This document shows positions 34,260 through 43,277 of a stretch of 61,642 nt of DNA, piece after piece. The stretch's first letter is position 1; every line of letters begins with the position of its first letter. A program made the translations under genes and the position numbers. The DNA lies in the NCBI RefSeq assembly GCF_000472925.1, contig NZ_AXAS01000051.1:158-61799 (forward strand), given 5' to 3'. The notes beneath the pieces were generated by a model, which worked only from the letters and a program-made list of their open reading frames with translations, ran no database searches and was not told the DNA's origin. This DNA comes from Bradyrhizobium sp. Ec3.3 (GTDB taxonomy: Bacteria > Pseudomonadota > Alphaproteobacteria > Rhizobiales > Xanthobacteraceae).

Positions 34260-35069
34260 ATGGGAACCACGTTTGAGTTAAGAGTACAGCGCACAACAAC
34301 CTCGCCGGGCCGCGTGAACCAATCACTCATCTTCCTTGCTGTCGTCTCACTTCTCGTCGTGTCGCACGGCGCCGCAAGTGCGACCGGTTGCCAGTTCGAG
34401 TCCCAAGGCGAAGGCCGCGTCACGACAATCGTCGATGCGCGGAGCTTGCGTCTCGACGACGGCCGTGAGGTGCGCCTCTCCGGCATCGAGCCGACTGCGA
34501 CGACGAAGCAGGCGCTGGCCGCAATGCTCGGCGGCCGCGACGTTCGCCTGCGCGGCGCTGACGACACGCCGGACCGCTACGGCCGCCAGCCCGCGCTGGT
34601 TTTCCTCAGCGAGAGCGATGCCTCGGTGCAGGCCCTCTTGCTGTCCCAAGGTGATGCAATTGTCTCCGCCGAGATCGCGGACAAGGAGTGCGCAGCCGCC
34701 CTCATGGCGGCGGAAGCCGAGGCGCGGCGCGGAAAAAAGGGCAGCTGGGCTGACCCGTTGGCCATAAAAAACGCGGAAAGTCCGGACGATATTTTGGCCG
34801 GGATCGGGCGCTTCGTAGTGGTCGAGGGTAAAGTCCTGTCCGTCCGGCAAGCTGGGGCAACGACTTACCTCAACTTCGGCCGGAACTGGACACGCGGCTT
34901 CGCTGTGACTATTTCAAGGCGCATGGTTCCGGCCTTCGAGAGCGCCGGGATCGCTCTCAAGTCCCTGGAGAATCGGAAGATTCGGGTCCGGGGTTGGGTC
35001 GAGGGGAATGTGGGGCCGCGGATTGACGCGCTCCGGGTGGGACAGATCGAGTTGCTGGGCGCGAACTAG
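34260..35069 (+). CDS. Thermonuclease (SNase)-fold exported protein, possibly inactive
   Basis: About 269 residues from ATG 34260. A GTG at 34314 fits the signal peptide (NQSLIFLAVVSLLVVSHGAASA) better; neither has a strong ribosome binding site. The first domain has the staphylococcal-nuclease fold pattern: RVTTIVDARSLRLDDGREV, RLSGIEPTATTKQ, and DRYGRQPALVFL. The two Arg positions of the nuclease site (in VRLSG and YGRQ) are present, but the catalytic Glu segment normally reading like APE is TAT here. A second OB-like domain (VVVEGKVLSVRQAGATTYLN) follows. It may bind rather than cut nucleic acid. Confidence 0.7.
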   Translation: MGTTFELRVQRTTTSPGRVNQSLIFLAVVSLLVVSHGAASATGCQFESQGEGRVTTIVDARSLRLDDGREVRLSGIEPTATTKQALAAMLGGRDVRLRGADDTPDRYGRQPALVFLSESDASVQALLLSQGDAIVSAEIADKECAAALMAAEAEARRGKKGSWADPLAIKNAESPDDILAGIGRFVVVEGKVLSVRQAGATTYLNFGRNWTRGFAVTISRRMVPAFESAGIALKSLENRKIRVRGWVEGNVGPRIDALRVGQIELLGAN

Positions 35070-35141
35070 CCGCGGAAAGGCCTTAAGGCCAGGCACGGGT
35101 TAAGCGACGTGGATGGGGTTTTGGGACGCGGAACAGAGGTG

Positions 35142-36614
35142 AGCCGCCGCCTTCGGGCTGCGCCAGTTGCGCTTTGCCTCGGTCTATCTTTCGGCCTCGG
35201 GACGCTGCTCTCGGGCTGCGGCGACATGGGTCGGTTCCAGACCGCAGCCCCGCCGGCCGTCGCGCCACCCAAGCCGAAGCCCGCGGTCGCGCAGACGCCG
35301 GCCACGGAGAAGGAACACGAGCGCATCCTTACCAGCTATGGCGGCGCCTATGACGATCCCCGGCTCGAGCAGCTTGTCACCAAGACGGTCGAGCGGCTGG
35401 TCGCGGCCTCCGATCGACCCGACCAGGGCTACAAGGTCACGATCCTGAATTCCGGCGCGGTGAATGCCTTCGCGCTGCCGAACGGCCAGCTCTATGTCAC
35501 GCGCGGCCTGCTCGCGCTCGCCAGCGATACCTCCGAATTGTCATCCGTGCTCAGCCACGAGATGGCGCATGTACTATCCAAGCACGCCGCGATGCGCGAG
35601 GACCAGGCGCGCCAGGCTGCGATCGTCACCCGCGTCGTCACCGACATGAGCAACGATCCCGAGCTCACCGCGCTCGCGCTCGCCAAGACCAAGCTCACCA
35701 TGGCGAGCTTTTCGCGCAACCAGGAGATCGAGGCCGACGGCATCGGCGTCGGCATCTCCGCGCGGGCGCATTTCGATCCCTATGGCGCCGCACGTTTCCT
35801 CTCCGCGATGGAGCGCAATGCCGAGCTGAAGGCCGGCAAGAACGCGCTCGATCCGCGCGCGCAGGACTTCACCTCCTCGCATCCGGCTACCCCCGAGCGC
35901 GTGCAGAACGCGCAGACGATCGCGCGGCAATATGCAGCGCCGGAGGGCGCCGAGCGCGACCGCGAGACCTATCTCGGCGCGATCGACAACATCGTCTATG
36001 GCGAGGACCCCAGCGAAGGCTTTGTCCGCGGTCGCCGCTTCCTGCATCCCAAGCTCGGCTTCACCTTCCAGGCGCCCGACAACTTCACGCTCGACAACAC
36101 CGCGCAGGCGGTGATCGGCGTGCGCGAGGGCGGCTCGCAGGCGATGCGCTTCGACGTCGTGCGGGTGCCGGCCGAACAGACGCTCGGTGACTATCTCAAT
36201 TCCGGCTGGATGGAAGGCGTCGACAAATCCTCGACCGAGGACATCACCATCAATGGCTTCCCGGCGTCGGCCGTGACCGCCAAGGGCGATCAGTGGCAGT
36301 TCAAGGTCTACGCGCTGCGCTTCGGCAGCGACGTCTACCGCTTCATCTTCGCGAGCCGGCAGAAGACTACAGAGAGCGAGCGCAACGCGCGCGAGACGGT
36401 GAACTCATTCCGCCGCCTGACGCTCGAGGAGATCCAGGCCGCGCGCCCCCTGCGCATCAAGGTGATCACTGTGCAGCCCGGCGACACCGTGGAATCGCTC
36501 GCCCACCGCATGGCCGGCGTCGATCACCCGGCCGAGCGCTTCCGCGTGCTCAACGGCCTCGACGCCCACGCGCAGGTGAAAGTGCGCGACCGCGTGAAAA
36601 TCGTGGTGGATTGA
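35142..36614 (+). CDS. M48 family metalloprotease, lipoprotein
   Basis: About 490 residues. The signal ends in a lipobox LLSGC (Cys27 from GTG 35142), so the protein is a lipoprotein. Zinc-site motif HEMAHVLSKHAA, and a downstream NQEIEADGIGV providing the third ligand, identify an M48/BepA-like Zn protease. A TPR-less C-terminal half has DNFTLDNTAQ-type strands and ends with a LysM-like PGDTVESLAHRMAG segment. BepA/YcaL relatives check outer-membrane protein assembly. The frame is open from GTG 35109; the later GTG gives a proper signal peptide. Confidence 0.85.
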   Translation, partial: SRRLRAAPVALCLGLSFGLGTLLSGCGDMGRFQTAAPPAVAPPKPKPAVAQTPATEKEHERILTSYGGAYDDPRLEQLVTKTVERLVAASDRPDQGYKVTILNSGAVNAFALPNGQLYVTRGLLALASDTSELSSVLSHEMAHVLSKHAAMREDQARQAAIVTRVVTDMSNDPELTALALAKTKLTMASFSRNQEIEADGIGVGISARAHFDPYGAARFLSAMERNAELKAGKNALDPRAQDFTSSHPATPERVQNAQTIARQYAAPEGAERDRETYLGAIDNIVYGEDPSEGFVRGRRFLHPKLGFTFQAPDNFTLDNTAQAVIGVREGGSQAMRFDVVRVPAEQTLGDYLNSGWMEGVDKSSTEDITINGFPASAVTAKGDQWQFKVYALRFGSDVYRFIFASRQKTTESERNARETVNSFRRLTLEEIQAARPLRIKVITVQPGDTVESLAHRMAGVDHPAERFRVLNGLDAHAQVKVRDRVKIVVD

Positions 36615-36617
36615 GTT

Positions 36618-36711
36618 GTAGGGTGGGCAAAGCGAAGCGTGCCCACCACTTCTGTCGCAGATCATGGATAGATGGTGGGCACGGCGCAAGAGCGCCTTTG
36701 CCCACCCTACG
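36618..36711. repeat. Palindromic repeat (GTAGGGTGGGCAAAG)
   Basis: Perfect outer arms GTAGGGTGGGCAAAG (36618-36632) and its complement CTTTGCCCACCCTAC (36696-36710), with inner GTGCCCACCA/TGGTGGGCAC. Common in rhizobial genomes. It sits between convergent genes and can act as a bidirectional stop. Confidence 0.8.
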
Positions 36712-36751
36712 CACTACGCACGCGAGTTGGCGGGCCCGCCAACGTACCTAG

Positions 36752-38080
36752 CTAGTTACCCGCATCCATATCGCCGCGTTCGCGCTGGCCGCTCAGCCAG
36801 AGCGCCATCAGCGTCCACAATGCGCCCGAGAGCAGATAGGCACCCGAGGCAATGACGCCGAGATTGGTGGCGAGCAGCAGCGCGGCGAGTGGCGCAAAAC
36901 CGGCGCCGAACAGCCAGGCCATGTCGGAGGTGAGCGCCGAGGCCGTGTAGCGGTACATCTGCTTGAAGTTGGAGGCGATCGCGCCGGAGGACTGGCCGAA
37001 GGACAGCCCGAGCAGGATGAAACCGAGCACCATGTAGATGGTCTCGCCGAACGTGCCGGCATCGAGCAGCTGCGGGGCAAAGCCGCTATAGACCGCGATC
37101 GCGATCGCCGAGCCCATCAGCAGCGACTTGCGGCCGACGCGGTCGGCGATAATGCCTGAGGCCACGATCGCCGCGACACCGAAGGCGGCGCCGACGATCT
37201 CGATCATCAGGAACCTTACCGGGCTTTCATGGGTGAACAGAAACACCCAGGACAGTGGAAACACCGTGACCATGTGGAACAGCGCGAAGCTCGCGAGCGG
37301 CGCGAAGGCGCCAAGCATGATGTTGTGGCCTTCGCGCGCGACGGTGTCGGAGATGCGCGAGGGCTGCAGGTCACGGGTCTCGAACAGCGCGGCATATTCC
37401 TCCGTCGCGACCATGCGCAGGCGCGCGAACAGCGCCACGACGTTGATTGCGAAGGCGACGAAGAACGGATAGCGCCAGCCCCAGTCGAAGAAATCGTCGG
37501 CCGAGAGATTGCCGGCAAAATACGCAAATAGCGCGCTCGCCACGATCAGCCCGAGCGGTGCGCCGAGCTGCGGCACCATCGCGTACCAGCCGCGCTTGTT
37601 CGGCGGCGCGTTGAGCGCGAGCAGCGAGGCAAGCCCGTCCCACGCGCCGCCCCAGGCGAGACCTTGGGCGGCTCGCGCGAGCGCCAGAAGCCAGATCGCG
37701 GCCGCGCCGATGTCGCTGTAGCCGGGCAGGAACGCGATCGCCACGGTCGCGGTGCCCAGTAGGAACAGCGCGGCGACCAGCTTTGCGGTCTTGCCGTATT
37801 CGCGGTCGATCGTCATGAAGATGACGGTGCCGAGCGGCCGCGTCATAAAGGCAAGCGCGAAGATGGCGAAGGAGTAAAGCGTGCCGGTCAGTTCGGTGGC
37901 GAACGGAAAGACCAGGCGCGGAAATACGATCACCGAGGCGATCGCATAGACGAAGAAGTCGAAGAACTCCGACGTGCGCCCGATGATGACGCCGATGGCG
38001 ATCTCGCCGGGATTGGCATGGTCGTGACCATGCTCGCCGGGGTGGATGCCTGCCACTACGGGGGTCTGTGCGGTCGCCAT
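36752..38080 (-). CDS. MFS transporter (metabolite:H+ symporter type)
   Basis: A 442-residue permease with 12 predicted membrane segments. The first loop signature IGRTSEFFDFFVYAIASVIV and FMTRPLGTVIFMTIDREYGK between TM2 and TM3 are typical of the MHS group, as is DRVGRKSLLMGSAIA in the central loop. A His-rich N-terminus (HPGEHGHDHA) is unusual. The MHS family imports organic acids, betaines or proline with protons; substrate unknown. ATG 38080 fits the first helix. It is divergent from cyoA, and a palindrome lies between them. Confidence 0.85.
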   Translation of the reverse strand: MATAQTPVVAGIHPGEHGHDHANPGEIAIGVIIGRTSEFFDFFVYAIASVIVFPRLVFPFATELTGTLYSFAIFALAFMTRPLGTVIFMTIDREYGKTAKLVAALFLLGTATVAIAFLPGYSDIGAAAIWLLALARAAQGLAWGGAWDGLASLLALNAPPNKRGWYAMVPQLGAPLGLIVASALFAYFAGNLSADDFFDWGWRYPFFVAFAINVVALFARLRMVATEEYAALFETRDLQPSRISDTVAREGHNIMLGAFAPLASFALFHMVTVFPLSWVFLFTHESPVRFLMIEIVGAAFGVAAIVASGIIADRVGRKSLLMGSAIAIAVYSGFAPQLLDAGTFGETIYMVLGFILLGLSFGQSSGAIASNFKQMYRYTASALTSDMAWLFGAGFAPLAALLLATNLGVIASGAYLLSGALWTLMALWLSGQRERGDMDAGN

Positions 38081-38172
38081 TCCTGCGCTCTTAACGTCCT
38101 TAAAACCAAAGCCGACCACCCGGCGGTCGCAGGGCAGCCTGCCCCTCTCTGGCGCAACCTCCCGCACTGCAA

Positions 38173-38193
38173 CATTGGACAAATTGTCCAATG
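38173..38193. promoter_or_regulatory. Perfect 21-bp palindrome before cyoA (candidate operator)
   Basis: Arms CATTGGACAA and TTGTCCAATG flank a single central A. It lies 67 bases before the cyoA start and 93 before the divergent MFS start, a usual place for an operator. Symmetry suits a homodimeric repressor (GntR, TetR, Rrf2 or MarR type); I cannot assign the factor. Confidence 0.6.
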
Positions 38194-38259
38194 TCCCAAT
38201 TGGTGCGCCGCAGCTACGCCTTGGCTGGACTACCAAATTTCCAACCAAAAGGCCTACCT

Positions 38260-39420
38260 GTGTCCCGTCTACGGATCCTGGCGCTACTACCTTTGGCGGT
38301 CGCTCTGAGCGGCTGCAACTTCATCGTGCTTGCGCCGGCCGGTGATATCGCAGCGCAACAGCGCGACCTCGTCATTATCTCCACCGTGCTCATGCTGCTG
38401 ATCGTCGTGCCCGTGATGGCGCTGACGGTGCTGTTCGCCTGGCGCTACCGCCAGTCCAACAAGTCAGCCCGCTACGAGCCGGAATGGGACCACTCGACCA
38501 AGCTCGAGCTCGTGATCTGGTCGGCGCCGCTGCTGATCATCATCTGCCTGGGCGCGCTGACCTGGATGGGCACGCATCTGCTCGATCCCTACCGCTCGCT
38601 CGACCGCATCGCCGCCAATCAGCGGGTCGATGAGGCGACGGTGCCACTCGAGGTCGATGTCGTCGCCCTCGACTGGAAGTGGCTCTTCATCTATCGCGAC
38701 TACGGGATCGCGACCGTCAACGAGCTCGCCGCTCCCGTCGATCGCCCGATCGACTTCCGCATCACCGCTTCGACGGTGATGAACTCGTTCTACATCCCCG
38801 CGCTCGCTGGCCAGATCTATGCGATGCCGGGCATGGAGACCAAGCTGCACGCGGTGGTCAACCACCCCGGCACCTACAAGGGCTTTTCGGCGAACTACTC
38901 CGGCGCCGGCTTCTCAGGCATGCACTTCGCCTTCCACGGCCTCGACGACAAGGGCTTTGGCGAGTGGATCGCGAAGGCCAAAGCCACCGGCGGATCGCTC
39001 GGCCGCAGCGAATATCTGCAACTCGAGAAGCCCAGCCAGAACGAGCCGGTGCGCCGCTACGCCAGCGTCGATGCCGATCTCTACCGCCTCATCCTCAACA
39101 TGTGCGTCGAGCCCGGCAAGATGTGCATGAGCGAGATGATGGCAATCGACGCCAAGGGCGGCGCCGGCCATGAAGGGCTGAACAACACCCTGCCGCTCAC
39201 CTACGACAAGTACGCCCGCCGCGGCACCGCGCTCGGACCCGAGCCGAGCTTCGTGGCCAGCACCTGCACGCCTGACGCACCGCAGGGACAGACGAGTGCC
39301 GCGGTCAAGGCCCCCGCCGACACCACGCCGCTGCTCGGCGCCGGGTTGAAGCGGCCGACCTTCACGCCGCTCAAGTCAACGTCCTTCTTCCTCGGCCAGC
39401 GTCCGAAATCAGACTCCTGA
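38260..39420 (+). CDS. cyoA: Cytochrome bo-type ubiquinol oxidase subunit II
   Basis: A 386-residue subunit II. The signal ends in lipobox ALSGC (Cys19), followed by two membrane helices (about residues 36-58 and 82-101) and the periplasmic cupredoxin-like domain: VDVVALDWKWLFIYRDYGIA and VMNSFYIPALAGQIYAMPG. Typical CuA ligands (CxxxCxxxH) are absent, as expected for a quinol oxidase; the segment MCVEPGKMCMSEMM is a late remnant. Start GTG 38260 has AAGG at 7 nt; the frame continues upstream through the palindrome, which is unlikely coding. First gene of cyoABCD; cyoB follows after 7 bases. Confidence 0.92.
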   Translation: MSRLRILALLPLAVALSGCNFIVLAPAGDIAAQQRDLVIISTVLMLLIVVPVMALTVLFAWRYRQSNKSARYEPEWDHSTKLELVIWSAPLLIIICLGALTWMGTHLLDPYRSLDRIAANQRVDEATVPLEVDVVALDWKWLFIYRDYGIATVNELAAPVDRPIDFRITASTVMNSFYIPALAGQIYAMPGMETKLHAVVNHPGTYKGFSANYSGAGFSGMHFAFHGLDDKGFGEWIAKAKATGGSLGRSEYLQLEKPSQNEPVRRYASVDADLYRLILNMCVEPGKMCMSEMMAIDAKGGAGHEGLNNTLPLTYDKYARRGTALGPEPSFVASTCTPDAPQGQTSAAVKAPADTTPLLGAGLKRPTFTPLKSTSFFLGQRPKSDS

Positions 39421-39427
39421 GGCACGC

Positions 39428-41431
39428 ATGTCTACCAATCCTGATCTCATCAAGCTCGTCTTCGGGCGGCTCAGTCTCGAATCGCTGCCGCTGCACGAGC
39501 CGATCGTCGTCGGCACTTTCGGCGTGGTCGCGCTCGGCGGCCTCACGCTGCTCGCCGGCCTGACCTATTTCCGCCTGTGGGGCTATCTGTGGCGCGAGTG
39601 GTTCACCACCGTCGACCACAAGCGCATCGGCATCATGTACATGATCCTCGGCATCGTCATGCTGCTGCGCGGCTTTGCCGACGCCCTCATGATGCGCCTC
39701 CAGCAGGCAATTGCCTTCGGCGGCTCGGACGGGTATCTCAACGCCCATCACTACGACCAGGTCTTCACCGCCCACGGCGTGATCATGATCTTCTTCGTGG
39801 CGATGCCGTTCGTCACGGGCCTGATGAACTACGTCGTGCCGCTCCAGATCGGCGCCCGCGACGTGTCGTTCCCGTTCCTGAACAATTTCAGCTTCTGGAT
39901 GACGGTCGGCGGCGCGGTGCTGGTGATGATGTCGCTGTTCATCGGCGAATTCGCCCGCACCGGCTGGCTCGCTTACCCGCCGCTGTCGAACATCGGCTAC
40001 AGTCCTGACGTCGGCGTCGACTATTACATTTGGGCGCTGCAGGTCGCCGGCGTCGGCACGACCTTATCGGGCATCAACCTGATCTGCACCATCGTCAAGC
40101 TGCGCGCGCCGGGCATGGGCATGATGAAGATGCCCGTCTTCACCTGGACCTCGCTCTGCACCAACGTGCTGATCGTCGCCTCCTTCCCGGTCCTTACCGT
40201 CGTGCTCGCGCTGCTCTCGCTCGACCGCTACGTCGGCACCAACTTCTTCACCAGCGACTTCGGCGGCAGCCCGATGATGTATGTGAACCTGATCTGGATC
40301 TGGGGTCACCCCGAGGTCTACATCCTGGTTCTGCCGGCGTTCGGTATCTTCTCCGAGGTGACATCGACCTTCTCGGGCAAGCGGCTGTTCGGCTACACCT
40401 CGATGGTTTACGCCACTGTCGTCATCACCATCCTGTCGTACCTGGTCTGGCTGCACCACTTCTTCACGATGGGATCGGGCGCCAGCGTCAACTCCTTCTT
40501 CGGCATCACCACGATGATCATCTCGATCCCGACGGGCGCGAAGATGTTCAACTGGCTGTTCACGATGTATCGCGGCCGCATCCGCTTCGAACTGCCGATG
40601 ATGTGGACGATCGCCTTCATGCTGACCTTCGTGATCGGCGGCATGACCGGCGTGCTGCTCGCTGTCCCGCCAGCCGACTTCGTGCTGCACAACAGCCTGT
40701 TCCTGATCGCCCACTTCCACAACGTGATCATCGGCGGCGTGGTGTTCGGCGTGTTCGCCGGCATCGGCTACTGGTTCCCGAAGGCGTTCGGCTTCAAGCT
40801 CGATCCGTTCTGGGGCAAGCTGTCGTTCTGGTTCTGGGTCACCGGCTTCTACCTCGCCTTCATGCCGCTCTACGTGCTCGGCCTGATGGGCGTAACCCGC
40901 CGCCTGCGCGTGTTCGACGATCCGTCGCTGCAGATCTGGTTCGTCATCGCTGCGATCGGCGCTGGCCTCGTCTTCCTCGGCATCCTCTGCATGCTCATGC
41001 AGTTCGCCGTCAGCATCCTCCGGCGCGAAGCGCTGAAGGACGTCACTGGCGATCCCTGGGACGCGCGCACGCTGGAATGGGCGACCTCCTCGCCGCCGCC
41101 GGACTACAACTTCGCCTTCACCCCCGTCGTTCACGACAACGACGCGTGGTGGGACATGAAGCGCCGCGGCTACAAGCGTCCGCTCGCCGGCTTCAAGCCG
41201 ATCCATATGCCGAGCAACACCGGCACCGGCATCATCCTCGCCGGTCTGTCGACGGCGATGGCGTTCGGTCTGATCTGGTACATCTGGTGGCTTGCTGCCG
41301 TCAGCTTCATCGCGCTGCTCGTCGTCGCGATCGGCCACACCTTCAACTATCACCGCGATTTCGACATCCCGGCCGATGAGGTCGTCCGGACCGAGGAAGC
41401 GCGCACCCAACTGCTCGCCGGAGCCAAGTAA
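39428..41431 (+). CDS. cyoB: Cytochrome bo-type ubiquinol oxidase subunit I
   Basis: A 667-residue heme-copper oxidase subunit I. The quinol-binding residues known from E. coli (Arg and Asp of LLRGFAD, His and Gln of HHYDQ) are conserved, which marks it as a quinol oxidase. HPEVYILVLPAFG holds CuB His and the cross-linked Tyr; VWLHHFFTMG and AHFHNVIIGG give further heme/CuB His ligands. The C-terminal extension after TM12 is as long as in E. coli CyoB. The enzyme reduces O2 to water and pumps protons. cyoC follows immediately with no gap. Confidence 0.97.
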   Translation: MSTNPDLIKLVFGRLSLESLPLHEPIVVGTFGVVALGGLTLLAGLTYFRLWGYLWREWFTTVDHKRIGIMYMILGIVMLLRGFADALMMRLQQAIAFGGSDGYLNAHHYDQVFTAHGVIMIFFVAMPFVTGLMNYVVPLQIGARDVSFPFLNNFSFWMTVGGAVLVMMSLFIGEFARTGWLAYPPLSNIGYSPDVGVDYYIWALQVAGVGTTLSGINLICTIVKLRAPGMGMMKMPVFTWTSLCTNVLIVASFPVLTVVLALLSLDRYVGTNFFTSDFGGSPMMYVNLIWIWGHPEVYILVLPAFGIFSEVTSTFSGKRLFGYTSMVYATVVITILSYLVWLHHFFTMGSGASVNSFFGITTMIISIPTGAKMFNWLFTMYRGRIRFELPMMWTIAFMLTFVIGGMTGVLLAVPPADFVLHNSLFLIAHFHNVIIGGVVFGVFAGIGYWFPKAFGFKLDPFWGKLSFWFWVTGFYLAFMPLYVLGLMGVTRRLRVFDDPSLQIWFVIAAIGAGLVFLGILCMLMQFAVSILRREALKDVTGDPWDARTLEWATSSPPPDYNFAFTPVVHDNDAWWDMKRRGYKRPLAGFKPIHMPSNTGTGIILAGLSTAMAFGLIWYIWWLAAVSFIALLVVAIGHTFNYHRDFDIPADEVVRTEEARTQLLAGAK

Positions 41432-42061
41432 ATGACGATCGCTGTCAAACCCGACCAGTCTGGCGAGCCGCTGTTCTACCTCGCCGACGAACACCCGCAT
41501 CCGGAAGGATACAGCACCTCGCTCGGCTTTTGGATCTATCTGATGAGCGACTGTCTCATCTTTGCGATCCTGTTTGCGGCCTTCGGCGTACTTGGCGGCA
41601 ACTACGCCGCCGGCCCCGCGCCGAAGGATCTGTTCGACCTGTCGCTGGTCGCGGTCAACACCTCGATGCTGCTGCTGTCGTCGATCACTTACGGTTTTGC
41701 GATGCTGACGATGCAGCAGAACCGGGTCGGCGCGACGCAGGCCTGGCTCGCGATCACCGGCCTGTTCGGCCTCGCCTTCATCGGCATCGAGCTCTCCGAG
41801 TTCGCCCACATGATCCATGAGGGCGCAACCCCGCAGCGCAGCGCCTTCCTGTCGTCGTTCTTCACCCTGGTCGGCACCCACGGCCTGCATGTCAGCTGCG
41901 GCCTGATCTGGCTGGTGACCCTGATGACGCAAGTCTGGCGCTTCGGCCTGATCGAGGCCAACCGCCGCCGGCTGATGTGCCTGTCGATGTTCTGGCACTT
42001 CCTCGACGTGGTCTGGATCGGCGTTTTCACCTTCGTCTATCTCCTGGGAGTTCTGCGATGA
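41432..42061 (+). CDS. cyoC: Cytochrome bo-type ubiquinol oxidase subunit III
   Basis: A 209-residue subunit III with five membrane helices. Signature stretches are GFWIYLMSDCLIFAILFAAF (first helix), ELSEFAHMIHEGATPQRSAF (loop), GTHGLHVSCGLIWL and the final FWHFLDVVWIGVFTFVYLLG. The start ATG touches the cyoB stop and its own stop overlaps the cyoD ATG by 4 bases (ATGA), indicating translational coupling. Subunit III stabilises subunit I and its proton uptake. Confidence 0.95.
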   Translation: MTIAVKPDQSGEPLFYLADEHPHPEGYSTSLGFWIYLMSDCLIFAILFAAFGVLGGNYAAGPAPKDLFDLSLVAVNTSMLLLSSITYGFAMLTMQQNRVGATQAWLAITGLFGLAFIGIELSEFAHMIHEGATPQRSAFLSSFFTLVGTHGLHVSCGLIWLVTLMTQVWRFGLIEANRRRLMCLSMFWHFLDVVWIGVFTFVYLLGVLR

Positions 42062-42435
42062 GCACCGACACTCACGCCGCCCACGCGGCCGATCATCATC
42101 ACGATGCGCATGCGCACGGCTCGCTCTCGACCTATCTGTTGGGCTTCGTGCTCTCGGTGGTGCTGACCGCGATTCCGTTCTGGCTCGTCATGGGCGGGGC
42201 GATTCCAAACAAGAACATCACGGCGCTCGTGATCATGGCCTTCGCGGTGGTCCAGATCGTCGTGCACATGATCTACTTCCTGCACATGAACACCAAGGCC
42301 GAGGACGGCTGGAGCATGATGGCGATGATCTTCACCATCGTCATGGTCGTGATCGCGCTGTCCGGCTCGCTGTGGGTGATGAATCACCTCAACAGCAACA
42401 TGATGCCGGTCCACCAGATGAGCGGGATGAAGTGA
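42058..42435 (+). CDS. cyoD: Cytochrome bo-type ubiquinol oxidase subunit IV
   Basis: A 125-residue subunit IV. A His-rich N-terminus (HAAHAADHHHDAHAHG, residues 5-20) precedes three membrane helices: YLLGFVLSVVLTAIPFWLVM, ITALVIMAFAVVQIVVHMIY, and MAMIFTIVMVVIALSGSLWV. The His cluster is longer than usual and could bind metal. The start overlaps cyoC by 4 bases and the end overlaps SURF1 by 4 bases (GTGA). Confidence 0.93.
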   Translation: MSTDTHAAHAADHHHDAHAHGSLSTYLLGFVLSVVLTAIPFWLVMGGAIPNKNITALVIMAFAVVQIVVHMIYFLHMNTKAEDGWSMMAMIFTIVMVVIALSGSLWVMNHLNSNMMPVHQMSGMK

Positions 42436-43277
42436 GCGCATCCGTGAGACACGACGGACGGACAACGCGCAGCCTCGCCAAGGCTGCGCGCCCTTCCCTG
42501 TGGCTCACGACGCTCTCTCTCCTTGCTATCGCTATCCTGATCGGCCTCGGCGTCTGGCAGGTCCAGCGGCGCGCCTGGAAGCTCGTGCTGATCGATCGCG
42601 TCGAGGCGCGCGTTCACGCCACGACAACCGCGCTGCCGCCGCCCGCGGCCTGGCCCGCGGTCACGGCCGCGAGCGACGAATACCGCCACGTCAGCGTCGC
42701 CGGCCGCCTGCTGAATGACCGGGAGACGCTGGTCAAAGCCGTGACGGAGGAAGGCGCCGGCTTCTGGGTGCTGACGCCGCTTCTGCGCGACGACGGCACG
42801 ATGGTCCTGATCAATCGCGGCTTCGTGCCGGCCGACAAGCGCGATCCCGCGACGCGGCCGGATGGTGACGCATCCGGCACGATCGTGATCAACGGTCTCC
42901 TGCGCATGACCGAGCCGAAGGGCGGCTTCCTGCGCGACAACGATCCCGCGCATGATCGCTGGTACTCGCGCGATGTCGCAGCGATCGCCGCCGCGCGCGG
43001 ACTTAATGATGAGGTCGCGCCCTTCTTCATCGATGCCGACGCAGCCCCCAACGCCGGCGTCTATCCGATCGGCGGATTGACCGTGATCCGCTTTCCCAAT
43101 AACCACCTGATTTACGCGCTGACATGGTTTGCGCTGGCCTTTATGCTGGCCGGCAAACTATTCGTCACATTCGGCGGCGGGCTGTTCCGCCGCGGGCGCT
43201 TTGTCCACGAAAGGGCCGGCAAGACCGCCGCCCGCGGGACGGGATCAGATGCTGGAACGATCGTCGAGCCGACCTGA
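42432..43277 (+). CDS. SURF1 family protein
   Basis: A 281-residue SURF1 protein: N-terminal helix LWLTTLSLLAIAILIGLGVW followed by QVQRRAWK, the periplasmic domain with EYRHVSVAGRL and VLINRGFVPADKRDP, and a C-terminal helix HLIYALTWFALAFMLAGKLF. SURF1 helps insert heme a into cytochrome c oxidase in bacteria. Its place in a quinol oxidase operon suggests a role for this enzyme or heme delivery in general. GTG 42432 overlaps the cyoD stop; GTG 42444 is the alternative. No cyoE/ctaB (heme O synthase) gene is seen here. Confidence 0.88.
   Translation: MSASVRHDGRTTRSLAKAARPSLWLTTLSLLAIAILIGLGVWQVQRRAWKLVLIDRVEARVHATTTALPPPAAWPAVTAASDEYRHVSVAGRLLNDRETLVKAVTEEGAGFWVLTPLLRDDGTMVLINRGFVPADKRDPATRPDGDASGTIVINGLLRMTEPKGGFLRDNDPAHDRWYSRDVAAIAAARGLNDEVAPFFIDADAAPNAGVYPIGGLTVIRFPNNHLIYALTWFALAFMLAGKLFVTFGGGLFRRGRFVHERAGKTAARGTGSDAGTIVEPT

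Noticed and set aside
40064..41998. Long open frame of over 600 codons antisense to cyoB and cyoC
   Set aside because: It mirrors the codon bias of the oxidase genes, shows an Asp/Gln/Arg/His-rich non-natural composition, has no ribosome binding site and no domain pattern.
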